A stretch of 64,000 nt of DNA from Chlamydia trachomatis (GCA_945898205.1 CAMDHO010000001.1:1-64000), one strand, 5' to 3'. Positions 9,685 through 19,127 are shown, counted from the stretch's first letter. Translations and numbers: made by a program. Notes: generated from the sequence alone by a model not told the origin.

Positions 9685-10073
9685 TGTGTTTTTATAAAGC
9701 GCATTGTTGGTTAAAGCGCTTCCCCTTCAATTGAATATTAAAAAAAATCAAATTGCATTTGCTCTAAAAGAGACATCTTAAGGGTTTTGGCTTCAAAAGT
9801 AAATACCCTCTTTTTTTGTTCAATCTACTTAAAAAAATAAAATAGTTCATAGAATGTATAAGATCAAGTAGTTACAATGAAAAATAGAAAAATAAAAGAA
9901 GCAGTTTCCTGCAGTTATCAACGTCTTTAATACCTATTTGGTAAGGCTTAAAACCTTGAAGAATTGCGGGCAGCGCCGAATTGTCGAGTTTGGAATTAAC
10001 CAAAAAAGAATCGTAGAAATACCTTTTTAAGCTATAAGAACAAGAGTTGTATCTACGGGATCAATCAGCAATT
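9685..10073. other. 389-bp stretch without a supported gene
   Basis: Between two minus-strand genes. On the minus strand an open stretch without a start codon runs from about 10061 to 9876. It contains FLVNSKLDNSALPAILQGF and a hydrophobic tail, and may be a gene remnant, but it is not recognised. No hairpin or promoter stood out. Confidence 0.4.
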
Positions 10074-10661
10074 TTATATATGAACGGTATAGTGACCATT
10101 GGCGTTTGCTACTTTACTGATAATTTCGTCTACATTGTAAAGTTCATAATCATGAGGTCCTGAAAAATAATAAGGCTTTCCGTCTTGGCCGAAGGAAAAT
10201 TTCTTGTCATAAGCTAAATGAGCTTCAATAAACGAGGAAGCTATTCCACTCCAGGTTAAATGAGGAGCTATATTTATCTCTTTTGCAAAATCAAGAGCTC
10301 CAAGAATCAGGCTACGAGCATCTTGATATGAAATAGTCTCTAAATCATCACTTCTAATATAGATGTGTTTTAAATCAGTTTTTGAAATTCCAAATTTTAA
10401 GCTAGTGTCTTTGACTCCAAGGCACCAAAAATCCACTAGATAGCTTATAAAAACAAATGATTCTTTAGTGATTTCTCTAGAGACATACACAGGAGAGATT
10501 CCTAATTCCTTCCAATTTTTAAGCGCTTTGCATTCATAAATTGGAAATTTGCAACATTCCGAAGTTGCAGGAATCACGCCGCCCTTTTTCTGTATCTCAT
10601 AACAGCAAAACTTAAATTTCTTTCCGCTTCCGCAAGGGCAGGGGGCATAAATATCGTTCAT
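10074..10661 (-). CDS. SEC-C motif protein of unknown function
   Basis: 195 residues. The N-terminus has the zinc-binding SEC-C signature (Cys8-x-Cys10 ... Cys19-Cys20 in PCPCGSGKKFKFCC), the motif found at the end of SecA and in many small cytoplasmic proteins. The remainder is soluble alpha/beta with no recognised domain. The SEC-C module usually mediates protein or ribosome contacts (known for SecA). The function here is unknown. Confidence 0.65.
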   Translation of the reverse strand: MNDIYAPCPCGSGKKFKFCCYEIQKKGGVIPATSECCKFPIYECKALKNWKELGISPVYVSREITKESFVFISYLVDFWCLGVKDTSLKFGISKTDLKHIYIRSDDLETISYQDARSLILGALDFAKEINIAPHLTWSGIASSFIEAHLAYDKKFSFGQDGKPYYFSGPHDYELYNVDEIISKVANANGHYTVHI

Positions 10662-10784
10662 AATTACCTGATTGAATTTTTAGATCTTTCTTGAAAAGGA
10701 GCTTTCCTCTACATATCCGCCATAGGTTCCAAAAAAAAAAGAGACTCTCGACTCAAATGTCCCTAAGTCATTGAGGAAAAAGAA

Positions 10785-10859
10785 TCTGAGTGAGAGGATT
10801 CGAACCTCCGACCTCTTGCACCCCATGCAAGCGCGCTAGCCAAGCTGCGCTACACCCAG
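10785..10859 (-). tRNA. tRNA-Pro (GGG anticodon)
   Basis: 75 nt on the minus strand. The acceptor stem CTGGGTG pairs with CACTCAG, followed by discriminator A. The D arm is GCGC...GCGC. The anticodon stem CTTGC/GCAAG holds loop ATGGGGT with anticodon GGG. The T arm has GGTTCGAATCC. CCA is not encoded. The layout closely matches bacterial tRNA-Pro(GGG), including the sequence around the anticodon and T arm. A T-rich run on the minus strand near 10740-10731 may terminate it. Confidence 0.95.
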
Positions 10860-10869
10860 ATAAAGTTGA

Positions 10870-11127
10870 TTAAAGAGACGAAGAAAGTCCTTCAAATTGG
10901 AATTCTGCTTTTTTGAATTCAGCGACGCCGATTCTTGCACATTCTTCTACGATTTTTTCTAAGACATCTCCAGCATGAACTTCAGCAGCAGCAATATCGA
11001 CGGCGATAGATGCGGAAAAAGTAACTCCAGCACGAACTCCGTCGACTTTAAAGTTAGCGTAGATGGCTTCTTTCTTTTTTAGGATGTTCTTAAATCGGAC
11101 TAAATTGTTTTCTGCGAGATCTTTCAT
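10870..11127 (-). CDS. Small conserved hypothetical protein
   Basis: 85 residues: a helical, lysine-rich N-terminus (MKDLAENNLVRFKNILKKKEAIYANFKVDGVRAG), a hydrophobic alanine-rich middle, and an acidic end. No catalytic motif is visible. It lies between tRNA-Pro and the divergent ung gene. Chlamydia trachomatis also has a tiny hypothetical gene beside ung, so this may be its counterpart (inference from position, not checked by alignment). Confidence 0.6.
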   Translation of the reverse strand: MKDLAENNLVRFKNILKKKEAIYANFKVDGVRAGVTFSASIAVDIAAAEVHAGDVLEKIVEECARIGVAEFKKAEFQFEGLSSSL

Positions 11128-11302
11128 AAGGCCTTCTTAAATTGAAATGAAGAAGAGATCCTAGATTTTTTTCAAGTTTCTGTCAATAGGAACTCTAGAT
11201 TTTGGGTTTGAATATATAAATCGTTAATTATTTGGATAGGAGAAAAATGAGTTAGATTAAAAATAAGGAAGTTGAGATAATTTTCTTATCAAAGAAGGTT
11301 TT

Positions 11303-11974
11303 ATGGAAATAGAAGAAAACTGGAAAGATCGACTAGAAAAAGAGATGACACTTCCCTACTTCCAAGATCTTAAGTGTTTTTTGAAAGAAGAGGAAAAATT
11401 AGGAGAAATCATATACCCTCCGAGTGATAAAATTTTTCAAGCTTTTTTAAAAACTCCATTTGATCAAGTAAAAGTTGTGATTGTTGGGCAAGACCCTTAC
11501 CACGGAGAAGGGCAAGCGCATGGATTGAGCTTTAGCATTCCAAAAGAAATAAAGAAGATCCCTCCTTCTTTAAAAAATATATTTAAAGAATTAAGGGAAG
11601 ATCTTCAAGTTTTAGTTCCAGAATCAGGATGCTTAAGTTCTTGGGCTAACCAAGGAGTTTTACTTCTTAATGCAACTTTAACAGTTCGAGCGGGGCAGCC
11701 TAAATCGCACTTTGGAAGAGGTTGGGAACGCTTTACTGACGCTGTTATCCAATCTTTAGAGGAGAAAGAGGATCCTATTGTCTTTATTCTTTGGGGAAAA
11801 TCTGCACAGGAAAAAGGCTCAAAGATTCTTGCTATTAATAAGCATCATCTCGTTTTAACAGCGGCCCATCCCTCCCCTTATTCAGTATCTAAATTTTTTG
11901 GGTGTCGTCATTTTTCTAAAACGAATAACTTTTTAGTCGACCTTGGGAAATCACCCATTTCTTGGCAAATTTAG
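11303..11974 (+). CDS. ung: Uracil-DNA glycosylase (family 1)
   Basis: 223 residues. Removes uracil from DNA, the first step of base excision repair. The water-activating motif GQDPYHG has catalytic Asp64, and the second motif HPSPYS has His189. The middle has GVLLLNATLTVRAGQPKSH. Length and both motifs are standard for family 1, although HPSPLS is the more common form of the second motif. The start is ATG 11303, with the divergent small gene 175 bp away. ung is followed by a HAD-phosphatase gene on the same strand. Confidence 0.97.
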   Translation: MEIEENWKDRLEKEMTLPYFQDLKCFLKEEEKLGEIIYPPSDKIFQAFLKTPFDQVKVVIVGQDPYHGEGQAHGLSFSIPKEIKKIPPSLKNIFKELREDLQVLVPESGCLSSWANQGVLLLNATLTVRAGQPKSHFGRGWERFTDAVIQSLEEKEDPIVFILWGKSAQEKGSKILAINKHHLVLTAAHPSPYSVSKFFGCRHFSKTNNFLVDLGKSPISWQI

Positions 11975-12026
11975 ATTTAATAGTTTGCTGAATTTGTTAA
12001 AAGTTCTAATTCTAAAAATAGGTAAT

Positions 12027-13175
12027 ATGATGAGAGTTTTCATAAAACTAATGACTTTTCTTTTTCTAACTGCAGTTGGATTTTCGGAGAATTATTTTCG
12101 AGAAGATTCTTTGATAGGACAAATTGTTTTTATTTCAGATGTGGATGGAGTCGTTAGGGAGAGAATAGAGTCAATAGCAGATCCAAGAGTGATTTCAATG
12201 ATTGAATCCCTTCTTCAAAAAACAGATATAGATGTGACTTTTATTTTAGGAACTCCTATAGCAAATAATTCTAGTTTGCAACCTTGGAGACGGGGAAATG
12301 TTTCTTTAAATAAGGTTTTTGGTTCTTTTTTTAAAAAAGAAATAAAGGAAGGAAGAGTTTCTGTTTTTGGAGCGTTAGGAGGGCATCTTGCAAATAAGGA
12401 AGGCGGTTTTGAGGTAATAGACGAATATCCTCTGGAAGTTTCCTTTGAGATCTCTTCTTTGCTAATAAAGGGTTTTTTGTTAGAAGGGTGTCATTTTGGT
12501 ACTCAACAGCAAAAAGAATTAGCAGAGGGGCTTCAATTAGAATTAACCTCGTTGAAACTTCAAGAGCTAACTCAATCGACTAGTTCTACGGCAAAAGAAT
12601 TCAAAAATATAATTTGTGAAATTCGTGGATGCTTTGATCTGGAATTTCGTTTAATTAATAATGGTCCTCTTGTTGAAACACACACTTCTAATCCTCCTTG
12701 GGAAACGGAGATTTCTTCACGATGGTTCCAAAAAGAAATGAACAAATCACAGTATTTGCTTTCTTTTTACCCCGCATATCAGAAAAAAATGGCTACAGGA
12801 TTTTCTAAAAAAGAAGATCTAGGATTTAACTACCTTATGCTAAGTAAAACAAATAAAGGTATATCTCTCCAAAAACATGTCGAAGAGAAATTAAAGCAAT
12901 ATCCGGATGCTTTTATTATAACAATTGGCGATACGGAAGTGAATTTTCCCATGCATGAACAAGCTCATTTAGCTTTTCACGAGTGGATAGAGAAAGTTTG
13001 GAAAAACAACCCGATGTCTCATTTTGTGTTAATTTGTACTGAAGAAGGAGTAGATAAGCAGCAACTAGAAGGAACTTTGAAAGTGTTAAAGTTATTAGAA
13101 ACGATAAGAGGAAAAACCTTTAGAGAAGTAAAGGAATTACTTAAGCTAGATGATTCTACTAAATGGGCGGAATAA
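12027..13175 (+). CDS. Exported HAD-superfamily phosphatase-like protein
   Basis: 382 residues from the ATG at 12027, chosen because it begins a clean signal peptide (MMRVFIKLMTFLFLTAVGFS). The open frame extends upstream into ung but without a signal sequence. HAD motif I is FISDVDGVV with Asp38 and Asp40. Motif II-like LGTPI and a motif IV-like IITIGDTEVNFPM are present, resembling the trehalose-phosphatase branch. The substrate is unknown and the location is probably periplasmic. It lies between ung and yggS on one strand with short spacings, so these genes may be cotranscribed. Confidence 0.6.
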   Translation: MMRVFIKLMTFLFLTAVGFSENYFREDSLIGQIVFISDVDGVVRERIESIADPRVISMIESLLQKTDIDVTFILGTPIANNSSLQPWRRGNVSLNKVFGSFFKKEIKEGRVSVFGALGGHLANKEGGFEVIDEYPLEVSFEISSLLIKGFLLEGCHFGTQQQKELAEGLQLELTSLKLQELTQSTSSTAKEFKNIICEIRGCFDLEFRLINNGPLVETHTSNPPWETEISSRWFQKEMNKSQYLLSFYPAYQKKMATGFSKKEDLGFNYLMLSKTNKGISLQKHVEEKLKQYPDAFIITIGDTEVNFPMHEQAHLAFHEWIEKVWKNNPMSHFVLICTEEGVDKQQLEGTLKVLKLLETIRGKTFREVKELLKLDDSTKWAE

Positions 13176-13182
13176 TCATCTT

Positions 13183-13848
13183 ATGAGCGTAAAAGAAAAT
13201 TTTAATCTCATTTTAGAAAAGATCGAAAAAGCCGCGGAACGATCAGGCCGAAAAGCATCTGATATTACTCTTGTTGCTGTTACAAAATATGCTTCTATAG
13301 ATCAAATGAAAGAAGCTTATTCTTTATCTCTTCGCAATTTTGGAGAAAGTCGTTTACAAAAAGCACAACCTAAAATAGATCTTGTGCCAAAAGATATTCA
13401 TTGGCATTTTATAGGGCCAATACAGTCAAACAAGATAGCCTCTATTGTTTCTTTTTTTAATGTCCTCCACTCGGTTAGTTCTTTAAAGATAGCTAAAATG
13501 GTGTCAGATATGGGCATCAAAAGGGGGGAAAAGGTAGCTTCTTTTTTTCAGATAGATTTTTCAAAAGACCAAAAGAAAAATGGTTTTATTTTAGAAGAAT
13601 TTTTAGTTTTACAAGAAGATCTGCTGACCTTAGAGGGGTTAGAAGTTTTAGGCCTTATGACAATGGCTCCCCATACAAAAGATGAAAAAGAGGTCCGTCA
13701 ATTTTTTAGAAGCCTACATCATCTACAAAGCCAATTCCCTGGAAGATATCCTTTTCTTTCTATGGGTATGTCTGAAGACTTTGAAATTGCTATTGAAGAG
13801 GGGGCTTCTTATGTTCGTATAGGATCAGGGCTTTTTTCTTCGAATTAA
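13183..13848 (+). CDS. yggS: YggS/PLPBP-family pyridoxal-phosphate homeostasis protein
   Basis: 221 residues from ATG 13183, just after the stop of the HAD gene at 13175. Single-domain alanine-racemase-like fold that binds PLP and buffers its level; no enzyme activity is established for the family. The PLP lysine is in VAVTKYAS (Lys35). Further family motifs are FGESRLQKAQPKI, WHFIGPIQSNK, MGMSEDFEIAIEEGASYVRIGSGLF. An open frame of 11 codons upstream is ignored because it overlaps the previous gene. Confidence 0.93.
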   Translation: MSVKENFNLILEKIEKAAERSGRKASDITLVAVTKYASIDQMKEAYSLSLRNFGESRLQKAQPKIDLVPKDIHWHFIGPIQSNKIASIVSFFNVLHSVSSLKIAKMVSDMGIKRGEKVASFFQIDFSKDQKKNGFILEEFLVLQEDLLTLEGLEVLGLMTMAPHTKDEKEVRQFFRSLHHLQSQFPGRYPFLSMGMSEDFEIAIEEGASYVRIGSGLFSSN

Positions 13849-13938
13849 TTTTTAAAAATAGGTTTATAAAAGAGTTGGCCTTGAAATATACATAAGATGT
13901 ATTTATTCAAATAAATAAAATAGAAAAAAGGAAATTGC

Positions 13939-15321
13939 ATGCATAAGAAAACTTTAGGTTTTTTCCATATTTTAATGATCAACATCATTGCTGTAGGAAG
14001 TTTAAGAACTCTTCCGTTTTCTTCTGTTTATGGTATATCTTTGATTTTTTTTTATTGCTTAGCAGCTGTTATGTTTTTTTTCCCTACAGCGCTAGTTTCT
14101 GCGGAGCTTGGAACTGCTTGGCCCAATACGGGAGGAATCTATATTTGGGTAAGAGAAGCTTTTGGAAAAAAATGCAGTTTTATTGTAATTTGGCTTAGTT
14201 GGGTCTATAATGCCATCTGGTATCCGACGATCTTAGCTTTGATAGCAGGAACGATCGCTTATTTTTTTAATCCAGAGTTGGCTTCTAATCGTTTGTATAT
14301 GTCTTCTAGCGTTATTCTTCTTTTTTGGCTTTGCACATGGCTTAATCTTCATGGAATGCGCATTTCAAGTTGGATTAGCAGTTTGGGCGCTATTATAGGA
14401 ACCCTGCTCCCGATGCTTTTAATTGTCTTGCTCGGTTTATTCTGGCTTTTTTTGAAAAAACCAATTTCCTCTGACTTTTTTCAATATGGGATAATTCCTA
14501 GTTTGAAATCGGAAAATAATTTAGCTTTCTTAACTACAGTTTTATTTGGGCTTTTGGGGCTTGAAATGTCGGCAACTCATGCCGCTGAAATGAAAAATCC
14601 AAGTAAGCATTATCCAAAAGCTATATTTACCTCGGCTTTTTTGATTTTAGGGATGCTTAGTTTGGGCTCTTTAGCGATTGCTATGGTAGTTCCTGTTTCA
14701 GATCTTAATTTGGCAACAGGAGCTATGCAGGCTTTTACTGTTTTTTTGCAGGCGTTCCATTTGAAGTGGTTGCTTCCTGTTATTGCATTTTGTGTAGTTT
14801 TAGGAGGGATTAGCGCTGTTGGAGCTTGGGTCATAGGCCCTACAAAAGGTGTTATGGTTGCTTTAGAAGATGCAGGATTATATCCCAATCTTACAAAAAA
14901 AAATAAAGATGGAGTTCCGTCTGGAATACTTATAGCTCAAGCTGTTTTGGTTTCAGTTCTTTCTTTGGCGTTTGTTCTTTTTCCAAGTGTTAATAGTTCT
15001 TTTTGGTTTTTATCTGTGATAACAGCGCAGCTTGCGCTTATAGTATATGTTTTTTTATTTCTTGCGGCTCTTTGTTTGAGATATCGTAAGCCTGATGTTG
15101 CACGTTCTTTTAAAATCCCTTTCGGTAAAGTTGGAATTTGGATTGTCTGTATGTTCGGCATTGCTTCTTGTGTCTTTGTCATCGGAATTGGTTTTTTAGC
15201 TCCCTCACAAATTTCTATTGAAAATGTATGGCTTTATGAGCTGGGGCTTGTTTTATCTCTTTTACTGTTTGGTCTTTTTCCCTTTTTTTTGTTAAAGAAA
15301 ATTTATAAGAAGAAAGGGTGA
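13939..15321 (+). CDS. APC-family amino-acid permease
   Basis: 460 residues with about 12 transmembrane helices. The conserved first part (HILMINIIAVGSLRTLP...ELGTAWPNTGGIYIWVREAFG) and the helix-6 to -8 region (GLLGLEMSATHAAEMKNPSKHYPKAI) are typical of the APC superfamily. It should sit in the inner membrane and import or exchange an amino acid or polyamine. The substrate cannot be assigned. A short AT-rich gap of 90 bp separates it from yggS, with AGGAAA upstream of the ATG. Confidence 0.88.
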   Translation: MHKKTLGFFHILMINIIAVGSLRTLPFSSVYGISLIFFYCLAAVMFFFPTALVSAELGTAWPNTGGIYIWVREAFGKKCSFIVIWLSWVYNAIWYPTILALIAGTIAYFFNPELASNRLYMSSSVILLFWLCTWLNLHGMRISSWISSLGAIIGTLLPMLLIVLLGLFWLFLKKPISSDFFQYGIIPSLKSENNLAFLTTVLFGLLGLEMSATHAAEMKNPSKHYPKAIFTSAFLILGMLSLGSLAIAMVVPVSDLNLATGAMQAFTVFLQAFHLKWLLPVIAFCVVLGGISAVGAWVIGPTKGVMVALEDAGLYPNLTKKNKDGVPSGILIAQAVLVSVLSLAFVLFPSVNSSFWFLSVITAQLALIVYVFLFLAALCLRYRKPDVARSFKIPFGKVGIWIVCMFGIASCVFVIGIGFLAPSQISIENVWLYELGLVLSLLLFGLFPFFLLKKIYKKKG

Positions 15322-15403
15322 TTTTGGATATTAAGTTGATAACTATTGTAAGATATGGCACTCTTTTAGAGGTTTTTAATTTATTATATCTTTATTAGGA
15401 AAT

Positions 15404-16378
15404 ATGATCTTTCAATCTCAATTAGAAGAAGTCCTTCATGGTTTTCAAGAAACGTTGTTGAATAGATATAAGCAAGGATCCTTAGTTAAGGCGTTCGAAA
15501 GAATTTCCGAACGCTATCGAAGGGAGTCTGGCTGCTTTCTGCAAACAGAAGAAGAGAGGTGGGTTTACTTATTTACTCGTCTGCCAGCAACATTTGCGGT
15601 GGCTTTAAAGGTCTTTGAAGAGTTGAAGGCGAGATGTCCAATCCTAAATCCTCAAAGTCTTTTAGATGTAGGAGCGGGGCCTGGGACGGGAATGTGGGCA
15701 GCTTCTGAGGTGTTTGAAAAAACATTAGAAAAATGCACCTTGATAGAAAATGATGTTCATTTTTTGTCCATGGGTAAAGAAATAGCTTCTAAGTCTTCTT
15801 TTTCTTGGGTTCAAAAAGCTAATTGGAATCTTTCCGATATGACAAGGTCTTTGCCTGTTGAATCTCATGATATCACGATAGTTTCCTATTCATTAGGGGA
15901 GACGGAAGAATCTATTTGGAGCAATCTTTTAAAGACTTTATGGACATCTACGCAAAAAGCACTCGTGATCATAGAACCGGGTACTCCTAAGGGATATCGC
16001 CGTATGATGAAGTTTCGAGATCTACTCATCGAGTTAGGAGGGTTTCTATGGGCTCCTTGCCCCCATCATCAAGCCTGTCCACTTACTGTAGGTGATTGGT
16101 GTCATTTTTCTGCAAGAGTGCAAAGAACTTCTTTACATCGAAAGCTTAAATCTGGGGACCTTGGATATGAAGACGAAAAATTTTGTTATCTAATTGTGGG
16201 AAAAGAACCATGTGCTTCTTATCAAGAAAGAATTATCCGTTATCCGATGAAGCACACAGGTTATGTGGAAGTGACTCTTTGTGGAAAAGAAGGGATAGAA
16301 AAGAAAATCTTTTCTAAAAAAGATAAAGAGAAATATAAGCACATTAAAAAGTTAAGTTGGGGTGATGTAATTACTTGA
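15404..16378 (+). CDS. Rsm22-like methyltransferase-fold ribosome assembly protein
   Basis: 324 residues. The SAM-binding segment LLDVGAGPGTGMWAA is followed by ITIVSYSLGE and LVIIEPGTPKGYRRMMKFRDLL. A cysteine cluster follows (CPHHQACP...DWCHFSARVQRTSLHRKLK). This combination is diagnostic of the Rsm22/METTL17 family, in which the cysteines bind an Fe-S cluster and the protein helps mature the small ribosomal subunit (established for mitochondria). The role in bacteria is inferred. It stands alone between the permease and a small gene. Confidence 0.85.
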   Translation: MIFQSQLEEVLHGFQETLLNRYKQGSLVKAFERISERYRRESGCFLQTEEERWVYLFTRLPATFAVALKVFEELKARCPILNPQSLLDVGAGPGTGMWAASEVFEKTLEKCTLIENDVHFLSMGKEIASKSSFSWVQKANWNLSDMTRSLPVESHDITIVSYSLGETEESIWSNLLKTLWTSTQKALVIIEPGTPKGYRRMMKFRDLLIELGGFLWAPCPHHQACPLTVGDWCHFSARVQRTSLHRKLKSGDLGYEDEKFCYLIVGKEPCASYQERIIRYPMKHTGYVEVTLCGKEGIEKKIFSKKDKEKYKHIKKLSWGDVIT

Positions 16379-16418
16379 TATTAAAATAATAATGTCTCGC
16401 GTTTGTTAATCTCTTGTG

Positions 16419-16442
16419 TGGTATAATAATGCACATTATTAT
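16419..16442 (+). promoter_or_regulatory. Extended -10 promoter overlapped by a palindrome
   Basis: TGG followed by TATAAT (16422-16427) forms an extended -10 element 36 bp before the ATG at 16463. A near-perfect palindrome (9-nt arms 16423-16431 and 16434-16442, centre CA) covers the -10 and the expected start of transcription, the position of a repressor operator. No clear -35 is seen, as expected for an extended -10. The operator role is inference. Confidence 0.5.
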
Positions 16443-16462
16443 GCTTATTCAAGGTTGTTTTT

Positions 16463-16858
16463 ATGGAATATAATGCTTTTTTAGTTTTTCTAAATCAAAT
16501 ATCAAGTCAAAGAAAAGCTAGAGTAGTTATTCAAGGTAGTATTATCTTTATTGAAAAATCTTGTCATACAGATCGTTGGAGTATATCTACAAAAATTTTA
16601 GGCGCTTCGATTAAAGAAAAAAGAGGTTCTTTGGGGTCTTATTTATCAAGGGGATCTTTGAGATGGCAGGAGACGGGTGCCTATCTTAAGATGGATAAAG
16701 AGACGCAGTCTGTGTATCTTGTACAAGAAATTATTTCTTCAAAAAAATATATCCCCTTTAAACATGTTATGCAAGATTTTGCTTCCGTCGCTATTGAATG
16801 GAAAGAAATTTTTGAAGCAGGTTCTGATCAAGAAAATTTAATGTTTCGCTGTATATAA
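16463..16858 (+). CDS. Small protein resembling a type III secretion chaperone
   Basis: 131 residues, not confidently recognised. The pattern of an N-terminal helix, a beta-rich middle (VVIQGSIIFIEKS, ETGAYLKMDKETQSVYLVQEI) and a C-terminal helix (PFKHVMQDFASVAIEWKEIFEA) resembles CesT/SycE-like chaperones that hold effectors before type III export. That is a fold-level impression only. It has its own promoter and stands alone before an MFS gene. Confidence 0.5.
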   Translation: MEYNAFLVFLNQISSQRKARVVIQGSIIFIEKSCHTDRWSISTKILGASIKEKRGSLGSYLSRGSLRWQETGAYLKMDKETQSVYLVQEIISSKKYIPFKHVMQDFASVAIEWKEIFEAGSDQENLMFRCI

Positions 16859-16901
16859 TTTATAAAAAAGATGACTTTTTTTAAAATTCTAGTATATTAG
16901 A

Positions 16902-16920
16902 TCTCTTTTTATTAAAGAGA
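16902..16920. promoter_or_regulatory. Inverted repeat in the leader of the MFS gene
   Basis: Arms TCTCTTT and AAAGAGA (7 bp, 5-nt loop) sit 6 bp before the ATG of the MFS gene. They follow the -10-like TATATT in 16891-16900. The hairpin would reach close to the start codon and could influence translation, or it could be an operator. Confidence 0.3.
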
Positions 16921-16926
16921 CAAACT

Positions 16927-18171
16927 ATGATTTCATCTGATTTTAAAAAAGTATTTCCTTATGCCCTAGTTGTTTTTTTTGGGTTTGTAGGATTTTCTAT
17001 GCCTCTTCCGATATTACCAAAAATGTTTTTAGATCCTCAATATGGAATTTTACCTTTTAACTACTCTGAACAAGTAAAGACTTTCTTATTGGGTTTAATT
17101 ATGTCCGCTTATCCATTTGGACAGTTGATAGGGGCCCCTATTTTAGGGAAATGTTCAGATCGTTGGGGGAGAAAAAAGATTCTTCTTATATCTCTAGCAG
17201 GATGCATGATAGGTTATATTTGTACAGCAATTGCTGTAAGTACAACAAATGTATTATCAATTTTTTTTGGTCTCTTTTTTACAGGACTCTGTGAAGGTAA
17301 TATCGCCATAGCACAGTCGGTTGTTGCAGATTTGGCAGGGCCTGAAGATGCAGGGAAAAAAACAATTTATTTTGGTTGGATTAATTTATTTGTGTGTTTT
17401 GCTTTTATTGTAGGTCCGATTTTAGGAGGACAGCTATCAGACTCATCTGTAATTAGTTGGTTTACGTTTTCTACCCCTTTTTGGATTGCTGCGACTATGA
17501 CCCTTATTGGAATAGGAACTATTTTTTATTTTTCAGAAGAAACTAGGGAATTATTACCCGAAGAAGAAGTTCTAAGCTATTGGAAAAGCTTTAAAAAAGG
17601 AATGAAACAAAAAGTTTTATGTAAAATGTATTTAGTGAATTTTTTTTTAGCACTGGGGTACTTTGCATACTTTCGATTTTTTCCTGTATATCTTCAAAGT
17701 AAATTTGCCTTCTCTTCTTCGTTAATAGGATATTCTATTGCTTATGGTTCTATTGCATTTGCTTTGTCGGCTTTTTTGTTTCTTAAACCGATTTCTAAAA
17801 GAATGTCCCCTCAAAAAGCTGTTGGTTTTTTCTCTGTTTTTTTAGCAATTTCCATTCTAGTTATTTTATTGCCGATTTCTTCTTGGAGTATACTTATTAC
17901 GACGATTCCATCTAATATTTGCCTTGCAGTTGTTATGACCTACGCTTCGGTTATCGTGTCGAATGCAGCTTCTCCCTCTTTTCAAGGGCAAGCTTTGGGG
18001 GCTTTGACTTCTGTTCAGGTTTTGGCCGAATCTTTAACCGGAATTGGAGGTGGAGTTTTAGCGGGATATTATATCTCTTTGCCTATCTTAGTTGGGGCTT
18101 TTATGCTTCTCATTGCTTCTTTATTTTTATTTGCTTTTAGGAATGAAAAAGCGGATGCTAGTGTTAGCTAA
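16927..18171 (+). CDS. Major facilitator superfamily transporter
   Basis: 414 residues, 12 hydrophobic helices. The MFS loop 2-3 signature is present (GKCSDRWGRKKILLISLAGCMIG), and GQLIGAPILG precedes it. The overall layout (PLPILPKMFLDPQYGIL, FFTGLCEGNIAIAQSVVADL) resembles tetracycline/multidrug-type efflux proteins, but the substrate is unknown. dapA follows after 21 bp on the same strand, so cotranscription is likely. Confidence 0.88.
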   Translation: MISSDFKKVFPYALVVFFGFVGFSMPLPILPKMFLDPQYGILPFNYSEQVKTFLLGLIMSAYPFGQLIGAPILGKCSDRWGRKKILLISLAGCMIGYICTAIAVSTTNVLSIFFGLFFTGLCEGNIAIAQSVVADLAGPEDAGKKTIYFGWINLFVCFAFIVGPILGGQLSDSSVISWFTFSTPFWIAATMTLIGIGTIFYFSEETRELLPEEEVLSYWKSFKKGMKQKVLCKMYLVNFFLALGYFAYFRFFPVYLQSKFAFSSSLIGYSIAYGSIAFALSAFLFLKPISKRMSPQKAVGFFSVFLAISILVILLPISSWSILITTIPSNICLAVVMTYASVIVSNAASPSFQGQALGALTSVQVLAESLTGIGGGVLAGYYISLPILVGAFMLLIASLFLFAFRNEKADASVS

Positions 18172-18192
18172 GATAACTAAACGGATGTTTTT

Positions 18193-19068
18193 ATGATGCG
18201 CGGATTGATTGTTGCTTTGATTACTCCTTTTTTAGAAAATGGAGATCTGGACCTTGAAAGTTTTAAACGTCTTATCCAATTTCAAATCAAAAGTGGAACA
18301 AAAGGTCTTGTCTTAGCAGGCACCACTGGAGAATCGCCTACAATTACTTCTTCGGAGCTAGATCTTCTTACTTCTATAGCAGTCAAAGAAGCTAATGGAA
18401 AAATTTTGATTTTTGCAGGAGTTGGAAGTTATGATACAAAAGTGAGTGTAGCAAAAACACTTCGAGCAAAAGAAATGGGCGCCGATGGAGGTCTTGTTAT
18501 ATTTCCGTATTATAACCGCCCAGGATTTGAAGGTTGTTTAGCCCATTTTAGAGCTATATCAGATTGCGGTCTGCCTATGATGGTTTATTATAACCCAGGC
18601 AGGACTTGTGGGGTATTTTCAGCGCATCAACTTGCTGCAATTTGCAGTTTACCTAGTGTCGTTGCGTTAAAAGATTGTTCAGGCAGCCTATCTCAAGCTT
18701 TGGAAGTCATGAATCTTTGTAAAAAAACTCTTTTTTCAGGAGATGACTCTTCTGTTTTGCCTTTTATAGAAGGCGGAGCTCAAGGTCTTGTTTCTGTTTT
18801 AGGGAATCTTTTTCCCCATCATTGGAACCTTTTAATAGAATCCGCGTTAGAAGGAGATATGTTGACTGCAAAGGCCCTTTATGAAGCGATCGATCCTCTT
18901 TGTAGGGTTATGAGCTTAGAGGTGAATCCTCAGTGCATTAAATACGCTATGAGCCTTATGGGGCATTGCTCGCCTGTTTTACGTCTTCCGATGATGCTTC
19001 CTCAAAAGGAAGTTTGTAACCGGATAGAAGAAGAAGTTACTCTTTTTCAAATGGCACTTTTGGCTTAA
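18193..19068 (+). CDS. dapA: 4-hydroxy-tetrahydrodipicolinate synthase
   Basis: 291 residues. Condenses pyruvate with aspartate semialdehyde at the start of the diaminopimelate/lysine pathway. The motifs are all present: GTTGESPTIT, VYYNPGRTCG with the proton-relay Tyr133, and the Schiff-base Lys160 in ALKDCSG. Length is normal. Chlamydiae use diaminopimelate for peptidoglycan and make it by the aminotransferase route (established knowledge). No other dap genes are nearby. Confidence 0.95.
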   Translation: MMRGLIVALITPFLENGDLDLESFKRLIQFQIKSGTKGLVLAGTTGESPTITSSELDLLTSIAVKEANGKILIFAGVGSYDTKVSVAKTLRAKEMGADGGLVIFPYYNRPGFEGCLAHFRAISDCGLPMMVYYNPGRTCGVFSAHQLAAICSLPSVVALKDCSGSLSQALEVMNLCKKTLFSGDDSSVLPFIEGGAQGLVSVLGNLFPHHWNLLIESALEGDMLTAKALYEAIDPLCRVMSLEVNPQCIKYAMSLMGHCSPVLRLPMMLPQKEVCNRIEEEVTLFQMALLA

Positions 19069-19127
19069 AGGATTTTGTTTTTTAAACTCTTATTTTTATA
19101 CAAAAAAAGGCGAATGAGGCGAAAAAT

